64,000 nucleotides of DNA from Mya arenaria (lineage: Eukaryota; Mollusca; Bivalvia; Myida; Myidae). The stretch is taken from contig NC_069124.1 in assembly GCF_026914265.1 (NCBI RefSeq), forward strand, positions 9,950,522 through 10,014,521. The letters run 5' to 3'. Made by a program: the position numbers and the translations under genes. Numbering within the stretch: the stretch's first letter is position 1; every line of letters starts with the position of its first letter. Positions 1-13,494 of the stretch are shown here, in pieces. The notes beneath the pieces are model-generated. The model worked only from the letters and a program-made list of their open reading frames with translations, did no database searches and had not been told where the DNA came from.

Positions 1-1065
1 GAAAAGTAACTGACAACAAACATTTGTACAAAGGAATGGCTTAAAATTGAAACATCGTGTATCATTGGTTAAATTGCGTCCCGCTAATATAATCCTCGTC
101 ATAACCTCTTGCGGGATATACACTATATACGTAAAAAATAGACAAATAACGAAAATACATTGACACTTCGGACATACTCCCTTCAAATAAAATGACAACT
201 GATAAAACATGCCAAAGACAATTCAATTTTCAATGTGTTTAAATATCTTCAAAACTTTTTTTAAAGGAACACTTGACCATTTATGTCAATAACATTACTC
301 ATATCTTCATAAAAACCCTTCTTCTGCCCAGACTTATTTCGAATGCATTTATAGTGTCTGTTTGAAACAACACGAAACATCTAAAATGAATCATCAAACT
401 TTTCTTAATTATATATGATTAATAAATATTCCGTATTAGGTTAAATCCTAAATTATAAGCTTGTTAGAATATTGACGCAATAATGATGGGTGCATGTTGA
501 ATAAGGTACTTGTAAACATGTATATTACGCAATTGTAGGATATAATCATGCATTTGAAGTGCTGCTTTCAGAAATGTCATGCAACTGATGTACCAAATTA
601 AACAAATAAAAGCAAATCTATATCTTTGTCCGAATGGCGAAAATTGCACGATGCAGTTCATATTCTATTCTTCTGTGAATAATAATGTTAAACATGTGGC
701 CATTGAAATATGTTTTGCATTAAAATTTATTTTCCGCATTTATCATTGTGTTGTTAATGTTTTGTTGTTGTTATTGTTTGTTTGAAGAAACCCTCCAACA
801 TATTTGGTGGCGTTGTTGTCGCTATGATGAAATGGTGATCATTTTTAAAACAGTTAATGTCTTCTCACAAAACTGAATACGAATCTGAAATACTAGCAAT
901 GCCATTATCATGGTTGAATGTTAAGTTCTTTAGCCAAAATAAATATTGACTTGTGTCCCTAGACCATCGAACGAGGGTTGTTGTCTGCATGCAAAGCTCT
1001 TGTCTTGGGGTTTTGGTGTATGACGCTCTAAAAAGAAAGCCTAAGAGAAATCTTGTAAACCATAC
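1..1065. other. Presumed copy C intron 1 (part)
   Basis: AT-rich; no exon 2 or exon 3 match and no element recognised. Confidence 0.5.
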
Positions 1066-1299
1066 CTCACATTCCATTCGTCCTATTTTTTGTTGTTTCA
1101 AATTTAGTATTTTTGACAATTTATTCCTTTTTTCTATAACAGCAAACAAGGTTTTGGAAGGAACATCGTGTGTTTTTGGACGATCATGTTCCCGCACAAA
1201 GACCGTTTTAGTCTCCAAAGAGACAATGAATATTTTCAGAGTCAATAAAATCACACCACAGGTTCCAAGTGCAACCAAAATGTTTCCTTTATTGGCCAT
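1066..1299 (-). CDS. Copy C exon 1 (gene continues left of the window)
   Basis: 78 codons from ATG at 1299 to GAG before the donor GTATGG. I chose this Met over the in-frame one at 1347 because it gives the same exon length as copy A and puts the hydrophobic run (ILVALGTCGVILLTLKIFI) at the same place. The exon ends with the family signature KQQKIGRMECE. No exon 2 or 3 is visible in bases 1-1065; by analogy with the 1.8-2.1-kb first introns of B and A they should lie outside the window. Confidence 0.75.
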
Positions 1300-2330
1300 G
1301 TTTCTGTCTTCAAGTATGTCAATGCTTTGACAACAATTTGTGGCCAACTCAGATCCTCAACTCAGGCGCTCTTAACACATGTTATAGACTATTAGCTGTT
1401 AAAAAGCCTTGAATGCAGTGGTTCGTAACAACGAATATTGCTTACAACAAATTGATAATATTAAATCAGAGGTAAAGTCACGATTTTTGAATGTTCATAT
1501 ATATTTAAGGTTAATTTTGTTTTTTAATATGTTTTTTATATCAGTGGATCATATAATCAGATAAACGGAACCTTTTGAAACGAAACGTGCATCCTGTTAT
1601 AAAAGGATTATCAAAAAAATAGTGAACACTTATGACTAATTTTCTTGTTACAAGAAGGCAAACATCTGTCCTAAAACAGAAGGAATCACCACAATATATA
1701 TGCGAAAATCAACAAAACGACCAAAACGTGCTAAATCCTTCTTTCGTCAAATGCATTACTCTCAAACCCCTTCAGATGTATCAATAAACACATAAATTGT
1801 CTTTAGTAAATATTGAGCTTTAAAACGACATACTACTGGACATTGAAAGAGTTTCTGTAAAAGTCCGAATATGTAGACTTTTTTTAACAAAGTGATAATT
1901 CAAACGATTTTGAATATTAAGGCCTTATGCATATTTAATAGAATGATGTAAGTTCCATGTTAATGTACCATCTTTTAAACGTTTATATATACTTCTATTT
2001 AGTCGAAAGTTATTACATTCTGACTACTACAGGTCTACCAGTAATGGATATTTGCATTTTTTTTACTAATCCACTTTCCAACAGAGACGTTATATTGTCT
2101 AAGGCGCCAATAACACACGAACCGCTCATGCGGAAATACATGGAGATCAGGGAGAGGTGGGGGCTACTTGTAAAGTAACTCAGCGTCTTTTAATTGTGGT
2201 TTATAATCTTGTTTCGCAGACGGTGGCGAACGTATAAAAACAAATAAGTTGCTTGTCAAAGAGGGTCTGACTTATACTTGATGGTTGCCGTTTAAGCGAA
2301 GAGGAGTCTTAGCGCCCTACCTTAATCAGG
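1300..2330. other. Upstream region of copy C
   Basis: AT-rich, probably holding the copy C promoter, which I could not align convincingly with those of A and B. No gene seen. Bases 2806-3216, up to the 43-bp array, are likewise empty. Confidence 0.4.
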
Positions 2331-2805
2331 GGGTCCAACGTGTTTTGTGGTTTCCGAAATTTAACTGAGAAAAATTTGTGATGCGGAACGAAATGGCGGA
2401 ATTCTAAGGGATTTTGGTGTTTCGGGAGGATATTTTCACCTGGTAAGTGAGTTATATAAATTATCTCGCAAATAAATACGCCTACCCTATGTTTCCAGAG
2501 GCCAGAACAAAACCGTGCGTGAAAAATATACGTAAATTCAATGAAAAATAGCAAAAAAGTTAAAACAATGGTACACTTTGACTAAAAACACAGTTTCAAG
2601 TCACGCAATTTTCTATTTTCAATTTGTTAACAAGCAACCGTAAGGTTATACACTCAATAACTATTTTGATAAGCCTCTAGAAACATAGGTTTAAAAGCTG
2701 AGAGAAGCTTATACGTGTGGCCTTTGGGTAGGCGTATTTATATTGCGAGAAATATCACACATTTCCCTCACTTAAAATTCGGAAAACACAAAACACGCTG
2801 GACCC
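2331..2805. mobile_element. Inverted-repeat element (MITE-like)
   Basis: Ends match as inverted repeats: GGGTCCAACGTGTTTTGTG at the left and, in reverse complement, GGGTCCAGCGTGTTTTGTG at the right. An inner pair (around 2440-2495 and 2726-2785, sharing GGGTAGGCGTATTTAT) is also inverted. No clear target duplication. No coding capacity seen. Confidence 0.6.
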
Positions 2806-3216
2806 ATGCCTAATGATTTAATAGCATAAAGTAAGATGCAAATATGTTTTATACGGAACATACGCATGCAAATATATCAGTATCATTAAGTTGGTTAAAC
2901 CCATATGTTTTTACCATGACAGTAGTACTTTAATATTGTTAGCATCAAGAAAATCAAAACCAACACTTCCCCACCATTGTATGAGAAAATGCTACAACAT
3001 AGTACAACAAGGTATAAAATGAAGTCGGAATTGTTTTTGAATATAGAATAAATATAGAAAGGGAACAGTTTGCTTAGGCGAGCTTACTGTCATGAGTAAA
3101 GGAAAGTAAGCGACGTAATGGCCAAGAACTGACAGGTTAACTATGCCTGCACCACAAGAAATGAGATAACAAACACAGTGTAAGGCATGATAAGCCTAAG
3201 CCAACTTCCTTAGCCT

Positions 3217-6200
3217 AGGGTTAGTGATGCAAGCATGTCTAAGGTTAATGAAACTAACATGGGTTAGTAATGCACGAATGTCTAAGGTTTATGAAACTAA
3301 CATGGGTTAGTGATGCACGCATGTCTAAGGTTTAGGAAACTAACATGGGTTAGAGATGCACGCATGTCTAAGGTTTATGAAACTCACATGGGTTAGTGAT
3401 GCACGCATGTCTAAGGTTAATGAAACTAACATGGGTTAGTGATGCACACATGTCTAAGGTTAATGAAACTAACATGGGCTAGTGATGCACGCATGTCTAA
3501 GGTTAATGAAACTAACATGGGTCAGTGATGCACGCATGTCTAAGGTTAATGAAACTAACATGGGTTAGTGATGCACGAATGTCTAAGGTTTATGAAACTA
3601 ACATGGGTTAGTGATGCACGCATGTCTAAGGTTAATGAAACTAACATGGGTTAGTGATGCACGCATGTCTAAGGTTAATGAAACTAACATGGGTTAGTGA
3701 TGCACGCATGTCTAAGGTTAACGAAACTAACATGGGTTAGTGATGCACGCATGTATAAGGTTAATGAAACTAACATCGGTTAGTGATGCACGCATGTCTA
3801 AGGTTAATGAAACTAACATCGGTTAGTGATGCACGCATGTCTAAGGTTTATGAAACTAACATCGGTTAGTGATGCACGCATGTCTAAGGTTAATGAAACT
3901 AACATGGTAAGTGATGCACGGATGTCTAAGGTTAATTAAACTAACATCGGTTAGTGATGCACGCATGTGTAAGGTTAATGAAACTAACATCGGTTAGTGA
4001 TGCACGCATGTCTAAGGTTTATGAAACTAACATCGGTTAGTGATTCACGCATGTCTAAGGTTAATGAAACTAACATGGTAAGTGATGCACGGATGTCTAA
4101 GGTTTATGAAACTAACATCGGTTAGTGATGCACGCATGTCTAAGGTTTATGAAACTAACATGTGTTAGTGATGCACGCATGTCTAAGGTTTATGAAACTA
4201 ACATGGGTTAGTAATGCACGAATATCTAAGGTTAATGAAACTAACATGGGTTAGTGATGCACGCATGTCTAAGGTTTATAAAACTAACATGGGTTAGTGA
4301 TGCACGCATGTCTAAGGTTTATGAAATTAACATGGGTTAGTGATGCACGCATGTTTAAGGTTTATGAAACTAACATGGGATAGTGATGCACGCATGTCTA
4401 AGGTTTATGAAACTAACATGGGTTAGTAATGCACGAATGTCTAAGGTTTATGAAACTAACATGGGTTAGTGATGCACGCATGTCTAAGGTTTAAGAAACT
4501 ACCATTGGTTAGTGATGCACGAATGTCTAAGGTTTATGAAACTAACATGGGTTAGTGATGCACGAATGTCTAAGGTTAATGAAACTAACATGGGTTAGTG
4601 ATGTACGCATGTCTTTGGTTTATGAAACTAACATGGGTTAGTGATGCACGCATGTCTAAGGTTTATGAAACTAACATGGGTTAGTGATGCACACATGTAT
4701 AAGGTTTATGAAACTAACACAGGTTAGTGATGCACGAATGTCTAAGGTTTATGAAACTAACATGGGTTAGTGATGCACGCATGTCTAAGGTTTATGAAAC
4801 TAACATGGGTTAGTGATGCACGCATGTCTAAGGTTTATGAAACTAACATGGGTTAGTGATGCACGCATGTCTAAGGTTTATGAAACTAACATGGGTCAGT
4901 GATGCACGCATGTCTAAGGTTTATGAAACTTACATTGGATAGTGATGCACGCATGACTAAGGTTAATGAAACTTACATGGGTTAGTGATGCACGAATGTC
5001 TAAGGTTAATGAAACTAACATGGGCTAGTGATGCCCGCATGTCTATGGTTTATCAAACTAACATGGGTTAGTGATGCACGCATGTCTAAGGCTTATGAAA
5101 CTAACATGGGTAAGTGATGCACGCATGTCTAAGGTTTATGAAACTAACATGGGTTAGTGATGCACGCATGTCTAAGGTTTATGAAACTAATATGGGTTAG
5201 TGATGCACGCATATCTAAGGTTTATGAACCAACTTGGGTAAGTGATGCACGCATGTCTAAGGTTTATGAAACCAACATAGGTTAGTGATGCACGCATGTC
5301 TAAGGTTTATGAAACTAACATGGGTCAGTGATGCACGCATGTCTAAGGTTTATGAAACTAACATTGGATAGTGATGCACGGATGTCTAAGGTTAATGAAA
5401 TTAACATGGGTTAGTGATGCACGCATGTCTAAGGTTAATGAAACTAACATGGGTTAGTGATGCACGAATGTCTAAGGTTAATGAAACTAACATGGGCTAG
5501 TGATGCACGCATGTCTATGGTTTATGAAACTAACATGGGTTAGTGATGCACGCATGTCTAAGGTTTATGAAACTAACATGGGTAAGTGATGCACGCATGT
5601 CTAAGGTTTATGAAACTAACATGGGTTAGTGATGCACGCATGTCTAAGGTTTATGAAACTAACATGGGTTAGTGATGCACGCATATCTAAGGTTTATGAA
5701 ACCAACTTGGGTTAGTGATGCACGCATGTCTAAGGTTTATGAAACCAACATAGGTTAGTGATGCACGCATGTCTAAGGTTTATGAAACCAACATAGGTTA
5801 GTGATGCACGCATGTCTAAGAACATGGGATAGTGATGCACGCATGTCTAACATTTATGAAACTAACATGGGTTAGTGATGCACACATGTCTAAGGTTAAT
5901 GAATCTAACATGGGTTAGTGATGCATGCATGTCTAAGGTTTATGAAACTAACATGAGTTAGTGATGCGCGCATGTCTAAGGTTTATGAAACCAACATAGG
6001 TTAGTGATGCACGCATGTCTAAGAACATGGGATAGTGATGCACGCATGTCTAACTTTTATGAAACTAACATGGGTTAGTGATGCACGCATGTATAAGGTT
6101 AATGATACTAACATGGGTTAATGATGCACGCATGCCTAAGGTTTATGAAACTAACATGGGTTAATGATGCACGCATGTCTAAGGTTAATGAAACTAACAT

Positions 6201-9200
6201 GGGTTAGTGATGCACGAATGTCTAAGGTTAATGAAACTAACATGGGCTAGTGATGCACGCATGTCTATGGTTTATGAAACTAACATGGGTTAGTGATGCA
6301 CGCATGTCTAAGGTTTATGAAACTAACATGGGTAAGTGATGCACGCATGTCTAAGGTTTATGAAACTAACATGGGTTAGTGATGCACGCATGTCTAAGGT
6401 TTATGAAACTAACATGGGTTAGTGATGCACGCATATCTAAGGTTTATGAAACCAACTTGGGTTAGTGATGCACGCATGTCTAAGGTTTATGAAACCAACA
6501 TAGGTTAGTGATGCACGCATGTCTAAGGTTTATGAAACCAACATAGGTTAGTGATGCACGCATGTCTAAGAACATGGGATAGTGATGCACGCATGTCTAA
6601 CATTTATGAAACTAACATGGGTTAGTGATGCACACATGTCTAAGGTTAATGAATCTAACATGGGTTAGTGATGCACGCATGTCTAAGGTTTATGAAACTA
6701 ACATGAGTTAGTGATGCGCGCATGTCTAAGGTTTATGAAACCAACATAGGTTAGTGATGCACGCATGTCTAAGAACATGGGATAGTGATGCACGCATGTC
6801 TAACTTTTATGAAACTAACATGGGTTAGTGATGCACGCATGTATAAGGTTAATGATACTAACATGGGTTAATGATGCACGCATGCCTAAGGTTTATGAAA
6901 CTAACATGGGTTAATGATGCACGCATGTCTAAGGTTTATGAAACTAACATGGGATAGTGATGCACGAATATCTAAGGTTTATGAAACTAAAATGGGTTAG
7001 TAATGCACGCATGTCTAAGGTTTATGAAACCAACATAGGTTAATGATGCACGCATGTCTATGGTAAATGAAACTAACATGCGTTAGTGATGCACGAATGT
7101 CTAAGGTTTATGAAACTAACATGGGTTAATGATGCACGCTTGTCTAAGGTTTATGAAACTAACATGGGATAGTGATGCACGCATGTCTAAGGTTTATGAC
7201 TAACATCGGTTAGTGATGCACGCATGTCTAAGGTTTATGAAACTAACATGGTTTAGTAATGCACGCATGTCTAAGGTTTATGAAACTAACATCGGTTACG
7301 CATGTCTAAGGTTAATGAAACTAACATGGGATAGTGATGCACGCATGTCTAATGTTTATGAAACTCACATCGGGCCCCAATTTCTCGAAACTTCTTAAGC
7401 TTAACATGCTTAAGTCGCTTATTTCAATTAGCCAAAATACATAATGAAAATGGATTTTGATAAAATGAAACATGTTTTATCCTGATAATCATACAGATTA
7501 TTCCTACATAATTTCTAAAAATTCTTGAAAAAGTAGATATAAAACATTTTATAAAACAACAAAAATAGTGAGATTAGCTTAATCCTGTTATAAGGGACTT
7601 AAGAAGTATCGAGAAATTGGGGCCGGTTACGCATGTCTAAGGTTAATGAAACTAACATGGGATAGTGATGCACGCATGTCTAATGTTTATGAAACGAACA
7701 TGGGTTAGTGATGCACGCATGTCTAAGTTTTATGAAACTATCATCGGTTAGCGATGCACGCATGTCTAAGGTTTATGAAATTAACATGGGTTAGTGATGC
7801 GCGCATGTCTAAGGTTTATGAAACTAACATGGGTTAGTGATGCGCGCATGTCTAAGGTTTATGAAACGAACATGTGTTAGTGATGAGCGCATGTCTAAGG
7901 TTTATGAAACTAACTTGGGTAAGTGATGCACGCATGTCCAAGGTTAATGAAACTAACATGGGTTAGTGATGCCCGCATGTCTAAGGTTTATGAAACTCAC
8001 ATGGGTTAGTGATGCACGCATGTCGAAGGTTTATGAAACTAACATGGGTTAGTGATGCACGCATGTCTAAGATTTATGAAACTAACATGGGTAAGTGATG
8101 CACGCATGTGTAAGGTTTATGAAACTAACATGGGTTGGTGATGCAAGCATGTCTAAGAACATGGGATAGTGATGCACGCATGTCTAAGGTTTATGAAACT
8201 TACATGGGTTATTGATGCACGCATGTCTAAGGTTTATGAAACTAATATGGGATAGTAATGCACTCATGTCGAAGGTTTATGCAACTAGCATGGGTTAGTG
8301 ATGCACGCATGTCTAAGGTTGATGAAACTAACATGGGTTAGTGATACACTCATGTCTAAGGTTTATGAAACTAACATGGGTTAGTGATGCACGCATGTCT
8401 AATGTTTATGAAACTAACATGGGTTATTGATGCACGCATGTCTAAGGTTTATGAAACTAGCATGGGTTAGTGATGCGCGCATGTCTAAGGTTTATGAAAC
8501 TAACATGGGTTAGTGATGCGCGCATGTCTAAGGTTTATGAAACGAACATGTGTTAGTGATGAGCGCATGTTTAAGGTTTATGAAACTAACTTGGGTTAGT
8601 GATGCACGCATGTCCAAGGTTAATGAAACTAACATGGGTTAGTGATGCCCGCATGTCTAAGGTTTATGAAACTCACATGGGTTAGTGATGCACGCATGTT
8701 TAAGGTTAATGAAACTAACATGGGTTATTGATGCACGCATGTCTAAGGTTTATGAAACTAACATGGGTTAGTGATGCACGCATGTCTAAGTTTTATGAAA
8801 CTAACATGGGTTAGTGATGCGCGCATGTCCAAGGTTTATGAAACTAACATGGGTAAGTGATGCGCGCATGTCTAAGGTTTATGAAACGAACATGTGTTAG
8901 TGATGAGCGCATGTCTAAGGTTTATGAAACTAACTTGGGTAAGTGATGCACGCATGTTCAAGGTTAATGAAACTAACATGGGTTAGTGATGCCCGCATGT
9001 CTAAGGTTTATGAAACTCACATGGGTTAGTGATGCACGCATGTCTAAGGTTAATGAAACGAACATGTGTTAGTGATAAGCGCATGTCTAAGGTTTATGAA
9101 ACTAACTTGGGTAAGTGATGCACGAATGTCTAAGGTTTATGAAACTAACATGGGTTAGTGATGCCCGCATGTCTAAGGTTTAGGAAACTAACATGGGTTA

Positions 9201-9386
9201 GTGATGCACGCATGTCTAAGGTTAATGAAACTAACATGGGTTATTGATGCACGCATGTCTAAGGTTTATGAAACTAACATGGGTTAGTGATGCACGCATG
9301 TCTAAGGTTTATGAAACCAACATGGGTTAGTGATGCACGCATGTCTAAGGTTAATGAAACTAACATGGGATAGTGATGCATGCATT
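3217..9386. repeat. Minisatellite array, 43-bp unit
   Basis: About 137 head-to-tail copies of a 43-bp unit containing GATGCACGCATGTCTAAGG and GAAACTAACATGGGTTAGT. Most copies differ at a few bases (TTAATG/TTTATG, CGCATG/CGAATG). Some units are shortened, for example the CTAAGAACATGGGATAG junctions. A 750-bp higher-order block is duplicated around 5415-6915. A MITE interrupts the array at 7374-7623. Confidence 0.95.
7374..7623. mobile_element. MITE with GCCCCAATTT inverted ends, inserted in the 43-bp array
   Basis: 250-bp element. The terminal repeat GCCCCAATTTCTCGAAAC is mirrored at the right end with one mismatch, and CTTCTTAAG follows on both sides. It is flanked by CGG on both sides (7371-7373, 7624-7626), and the uninterrupted array reads CATCGGTTACG nearby, so CGG is a 3-bp target duplication. 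A 3-bp duplication fits PIF/Harbinger-type elements (inference). Related copies lie at 36360-36954 and, more distantly, 52397-52780. Confidence 0.8.
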
Positions 9387-12300
9387 GCTTGGCTGAAATA
9401 TGTTTACGTGCATGACGAGGGAGGATGTTAGCCAAGTATGGAAATATCTTGATAATTAAAGCAATGAAAAATTATGTGCAAAATAACGACTAGAATAGTG
9501 CTTGTATTGACACGAGCGCATCCATCATCCACAACAAAACAGGCCGGAGTTATACCGTCCATTTAGTATTCGACATCCTGTTCAAATTGCAAAATAGTGG
9601 TTTAGATGTTGACTTACTCTTAGCGAGTTTAATCAGCCTTAGCCATTCGTGCTTGACTAACCATACAGTAAGTTACTGCTGTGGCTTTGCACACGTGGCT
9701 AACCCCGGTTTTGTCATCTCAATGTTAGTCATGCACGAATTGCAAAGGTTATTGAAAATGCACAGCTTTGTCCAATACGTTGTTAAACTTTATGTATGAT
9801 TTTTATCTTAAATCATGACAGTGAGCCTCAGCAAACAGTTCCACGATATACCTTTATTTCAATAACATCTCATTTTGTTAAAACCGTACCAAAGCGAGGA
9901 TATGTTTTAATGATTGTTTAAAAGTTAAAACGTCGACAAACATCCATGCTCATTTAAGTCAAACCGTCAGAAAAAAACTGTTGTCAAGACAACGTCATCA
10001 AATCATTTAAAACATATCATCACTCGTCACCTGTGACTTTGCAGCAAAAAAAACTCCCATAGAACAACGTAAAAACTTTTGTTGAGTGTGTCAGTAGGCC
10101 CTCAAAATGATCGATGAGGGCCACACTGTACTTGTAATAAGGTTATCATGTCACTTCACTATTGTCTATCACGTGATCCGCATCTGAAAACGAACTGAAG
10201 AGGGTTAAAAATGCACCCAAAATAAGCGTTATTGGGCTTTAATATCTAAACAGTGGACAATATATTTTAAGAGCCAGTGCTTGCTTTCTCAAGCGAAATG
10301 TAGATATAAGAGGATATTTGTATATATTTTGGAAACAATAATTGCAAAATTAACATTTAGAGTATGTCATCTTTTCAAATCTATCATTTATTTTGAATTT
10401 AACAGATGATATTTCAATAATAATTATACTTTAAATACCTTTTGTGTGTTCAACGAAAAAAGATGAACGACTCTTTCGAGCCTTAAATAAAATTACATTA
10501 GAAATTTTCTCCCTTTCGTACTTAAAACCCGATATATATTAATATGCGATGTCACGCTAGCATGAACTTGTAATTCGATGAAAATCTATACGGCACATTA
10601 GGGCAAACACAATATTTACAGATATTTACAGTGGTACATACATGAATATGATTAAGAGAATACACACGCTAGTTGTTTAAAAAATGCTCGAAAGAAAGCA
10701 AAAATCATAATACTGATATAAGTAAGTTGCGTAATATTGCAAATGCTCTGTTTTAATTATTATACTTAGTATACGTTAGAGTTGAATTTCAAAATTTAAG
10801 AAAATTTCATAATGGAAAAAAGGTATTATTCTTGCTAGCTTCGGATAATTACATGCTAAGAATTATGACAGTTAAATTATGTATAACTAAATATCGTTTA
10901 CGTCAGTTTATACGTTATATTCGATTTATATATTCAACCATGTACAGACCTAGACCTTGACACTGGTCGAAAACAGATGTGTCTAGACATTCCAACATGG
11001 TGACAGTGAAGTAAATATTAACAATGTTTACATTGCGAAATAATAAACCGATTAAAGTGCACATGATTTACATACTTAACATAACAAATACAACAGAACT
11101 AAATAAGTTATATGCGCTGCAAGGTGTATATTATTTTTAGTTTGCGGGATTGCCAGTTAAGTGTTTGATAATAATAATCGATAAACAGGTTTAGATTCAT
11201 CAAGAATAGCTAACGATGATTCATGGTCACTGTTACCAGCTTACGACAATCAACAGCTATATGTCTGCACACTATAACATGCATGGCTGTTTTCACATTT
11301 ATTACCAATTATCTCCATTTAAAAATTTAAATGTGAGTATACATTTTTGTCATTAGGTATATACATAGGACATAATTTTGTCCCGTTCTATTTGTCCGAT
11401 TCTGATGCTTTATCCGAATAATAGTTTCACCTGAAAAATATACTTTACATTTTTTAACTGAATCTTAGTTTTATAAACCAATTTGTATGCGTATCCAGGG
11501 GCTTAACTAGTCCTCTGTTCATATGGATTCATAACTGTGCTAGGGGGTCCGGGGCACAGGAAAATCGGAAAATTTTGAAGATAATGGTGCAATCTGGTGC
11601 TTTCTGTGCGTTCTGTATTTTTTTGTCAAAATCATGTGAATTAAGCCGCTTACTCGCTTATAGGCATCACATTACAATTAATTTACGAAAAATTTCAATT
11701 TCCTTATTTTCAAATACATATATACCTAGACGCCTAAATCCAAAACACGTTTATTATTAAGTATCAATGAGATCTACAGATCTACAGCTGAGGAAAATTG
11801 AAGATAAGTATTGAGAGTATAACTGCATATTTATACTGACTCATTGATTAACTAAATAATAAATTTACAATAAAAGGGCTAATTTAGTGTGAAAAGAGTA
11901 TTTATAGAATAGCACTGATTGCTAAGTGCTACATACTGAAATCCGTTCTTATTTACAAACATGAATATTATATTCACTGCTTATATAAAATATGCATCAT
12001 AACATTTTACGTAGAAAAACATTATCAGCAAAATTTGACAGATTTTTATAATACAGTCTCAATTTTACTTATCATAAGATCAAAACATTTTAACATACAT
12101 GGTATTTTCCATTAATAATTATCAATCTATAATTTTCTTAAAGGGACTAGAAACCAGATGGTCGCAAAATCGATAAATTCAGAATGGTCAATACGAGCTA
12201 ATATTAGAACGATAATACATAATTTAACATGTTTAAAAGAATACTTTGTCGTTTTCACAGCTGAGTGTGCCTGTTATAATGGTTTCCCAGTTAATAGTGT

Positions 12301-13130
12301 GTACATTTAGCATGCGATTCTCACATAATACAGATACATTTACCGACGCATCTTTAAATTTAAAGGAATTTATGTGGTTGACGAAGCCAGTAAACTAAGA
12401 ATTGGAAACATATGTATAAAATGCATTAGATACATGTATCGTAAGCGATGTGATACTTCAGTAAGAAGGATTCAATACGCTGTACACAATGATATCCATT
12501 TTATGTAAGTTTTTTCTTACAAATGTATCATCAGGTGTCTAGTCCGTTAATGTTACTCATCATCTTATTTATCGCATACATTACATTGTCTATCACTGTA
12601 TGGAATACTAGCTGGGCAAGGCCACCTTCCTGCTTATATTGCAAGATGATGAGAAGATAAACGTAATGCTATCCTATGCTTTGGCATAATAACTGCATTT
12701 TTTAAATTAATACTGAGGCTTATTTCACGATAACATAAAGCTATTGCGGAAATTATCAAGTCAGCTCTCCATGTTTGCAAACATCCTTTAACCTCTGCTT
12801 TGCTAGGTTTAAAAACATTTGTTAATTTCAAAGACCTTGAAAAAACATCATAACATCCTAAAGGGGATAACATGCCACGTAAAAGACATGCCTTCATTTC
12901 TTATTAAGAAATATTTCTATATTATTTCTTTAAAAGTATGTTTTATACATTGTTCACACACTTATGATCCCGAGATTCAATTACCGATGAGTTGTATGAA
13001 AACTAAACTGTGTTGTTACTGTTACAGATGCTGTCAATAACCAGGATACGCCGGAAATAGAATCACAACAGTATAAAGTCAATAAAGGTATTGACTTACA
13101 AAAAAAATGCTAATTAGTTTGACGAGTTTG
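9387..13130. other. Gene-free AT-rich spacer
   Basis: No frame with coding features, no tandem array and no inverted-repeat element recognised. The frames at 9587, 11575 and 12634 are short and lack motifs. Confidence 0.6.
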
Positions 13131-13134
13131 TTAA

Positions 13135-13494
13135 AGTGACACTCTTATTCAAAATCAATACATACACATGTATAACAACACATATTTTGAGGGATAAACC
13201 TTTAACTACATAATGCATTTATGGAAAATATTAATTACTAATAACAAGATTGTAACCGTGTATTTAATAGCTGAAAACGCAAAAATATTAAATGATTGGT
13301 GAATGCTTAAAGATTTACTGTGATCTACTATTATCTCGTAAGGTAGACATACTGTGTTTTCTGCGCCCTTCTTTCAAATTAAACTTGGTATCCTTCATAA
13401 GAAGCATTGTTTTCGATATTTCTTCATCCTTTTTGGTATATTAAAGAAAAAAGTATTAATTGTGGCAAATCTTATGTGTGAGTAAAAGTTATCT
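13135..13494. mobile_element. TTAA-type MITE (piggyBac-like), older copy
   Basis: 360-bp element starting AGTGACACTCTTATTC directly after TTAA (13131-13134) and ending ..GTTATCT before TCAA, a decayed TTAA. It matches the nested element at 36386-36732 over its whole length. Non-coding. Confidence 0.7.

Noticed and set aside
3217..9386. CRISPR-like array
   Set aside because: The repeats are contiguous with no unique spacers, and the genome is eukaryotic; this is a 43-bp minisatellite.
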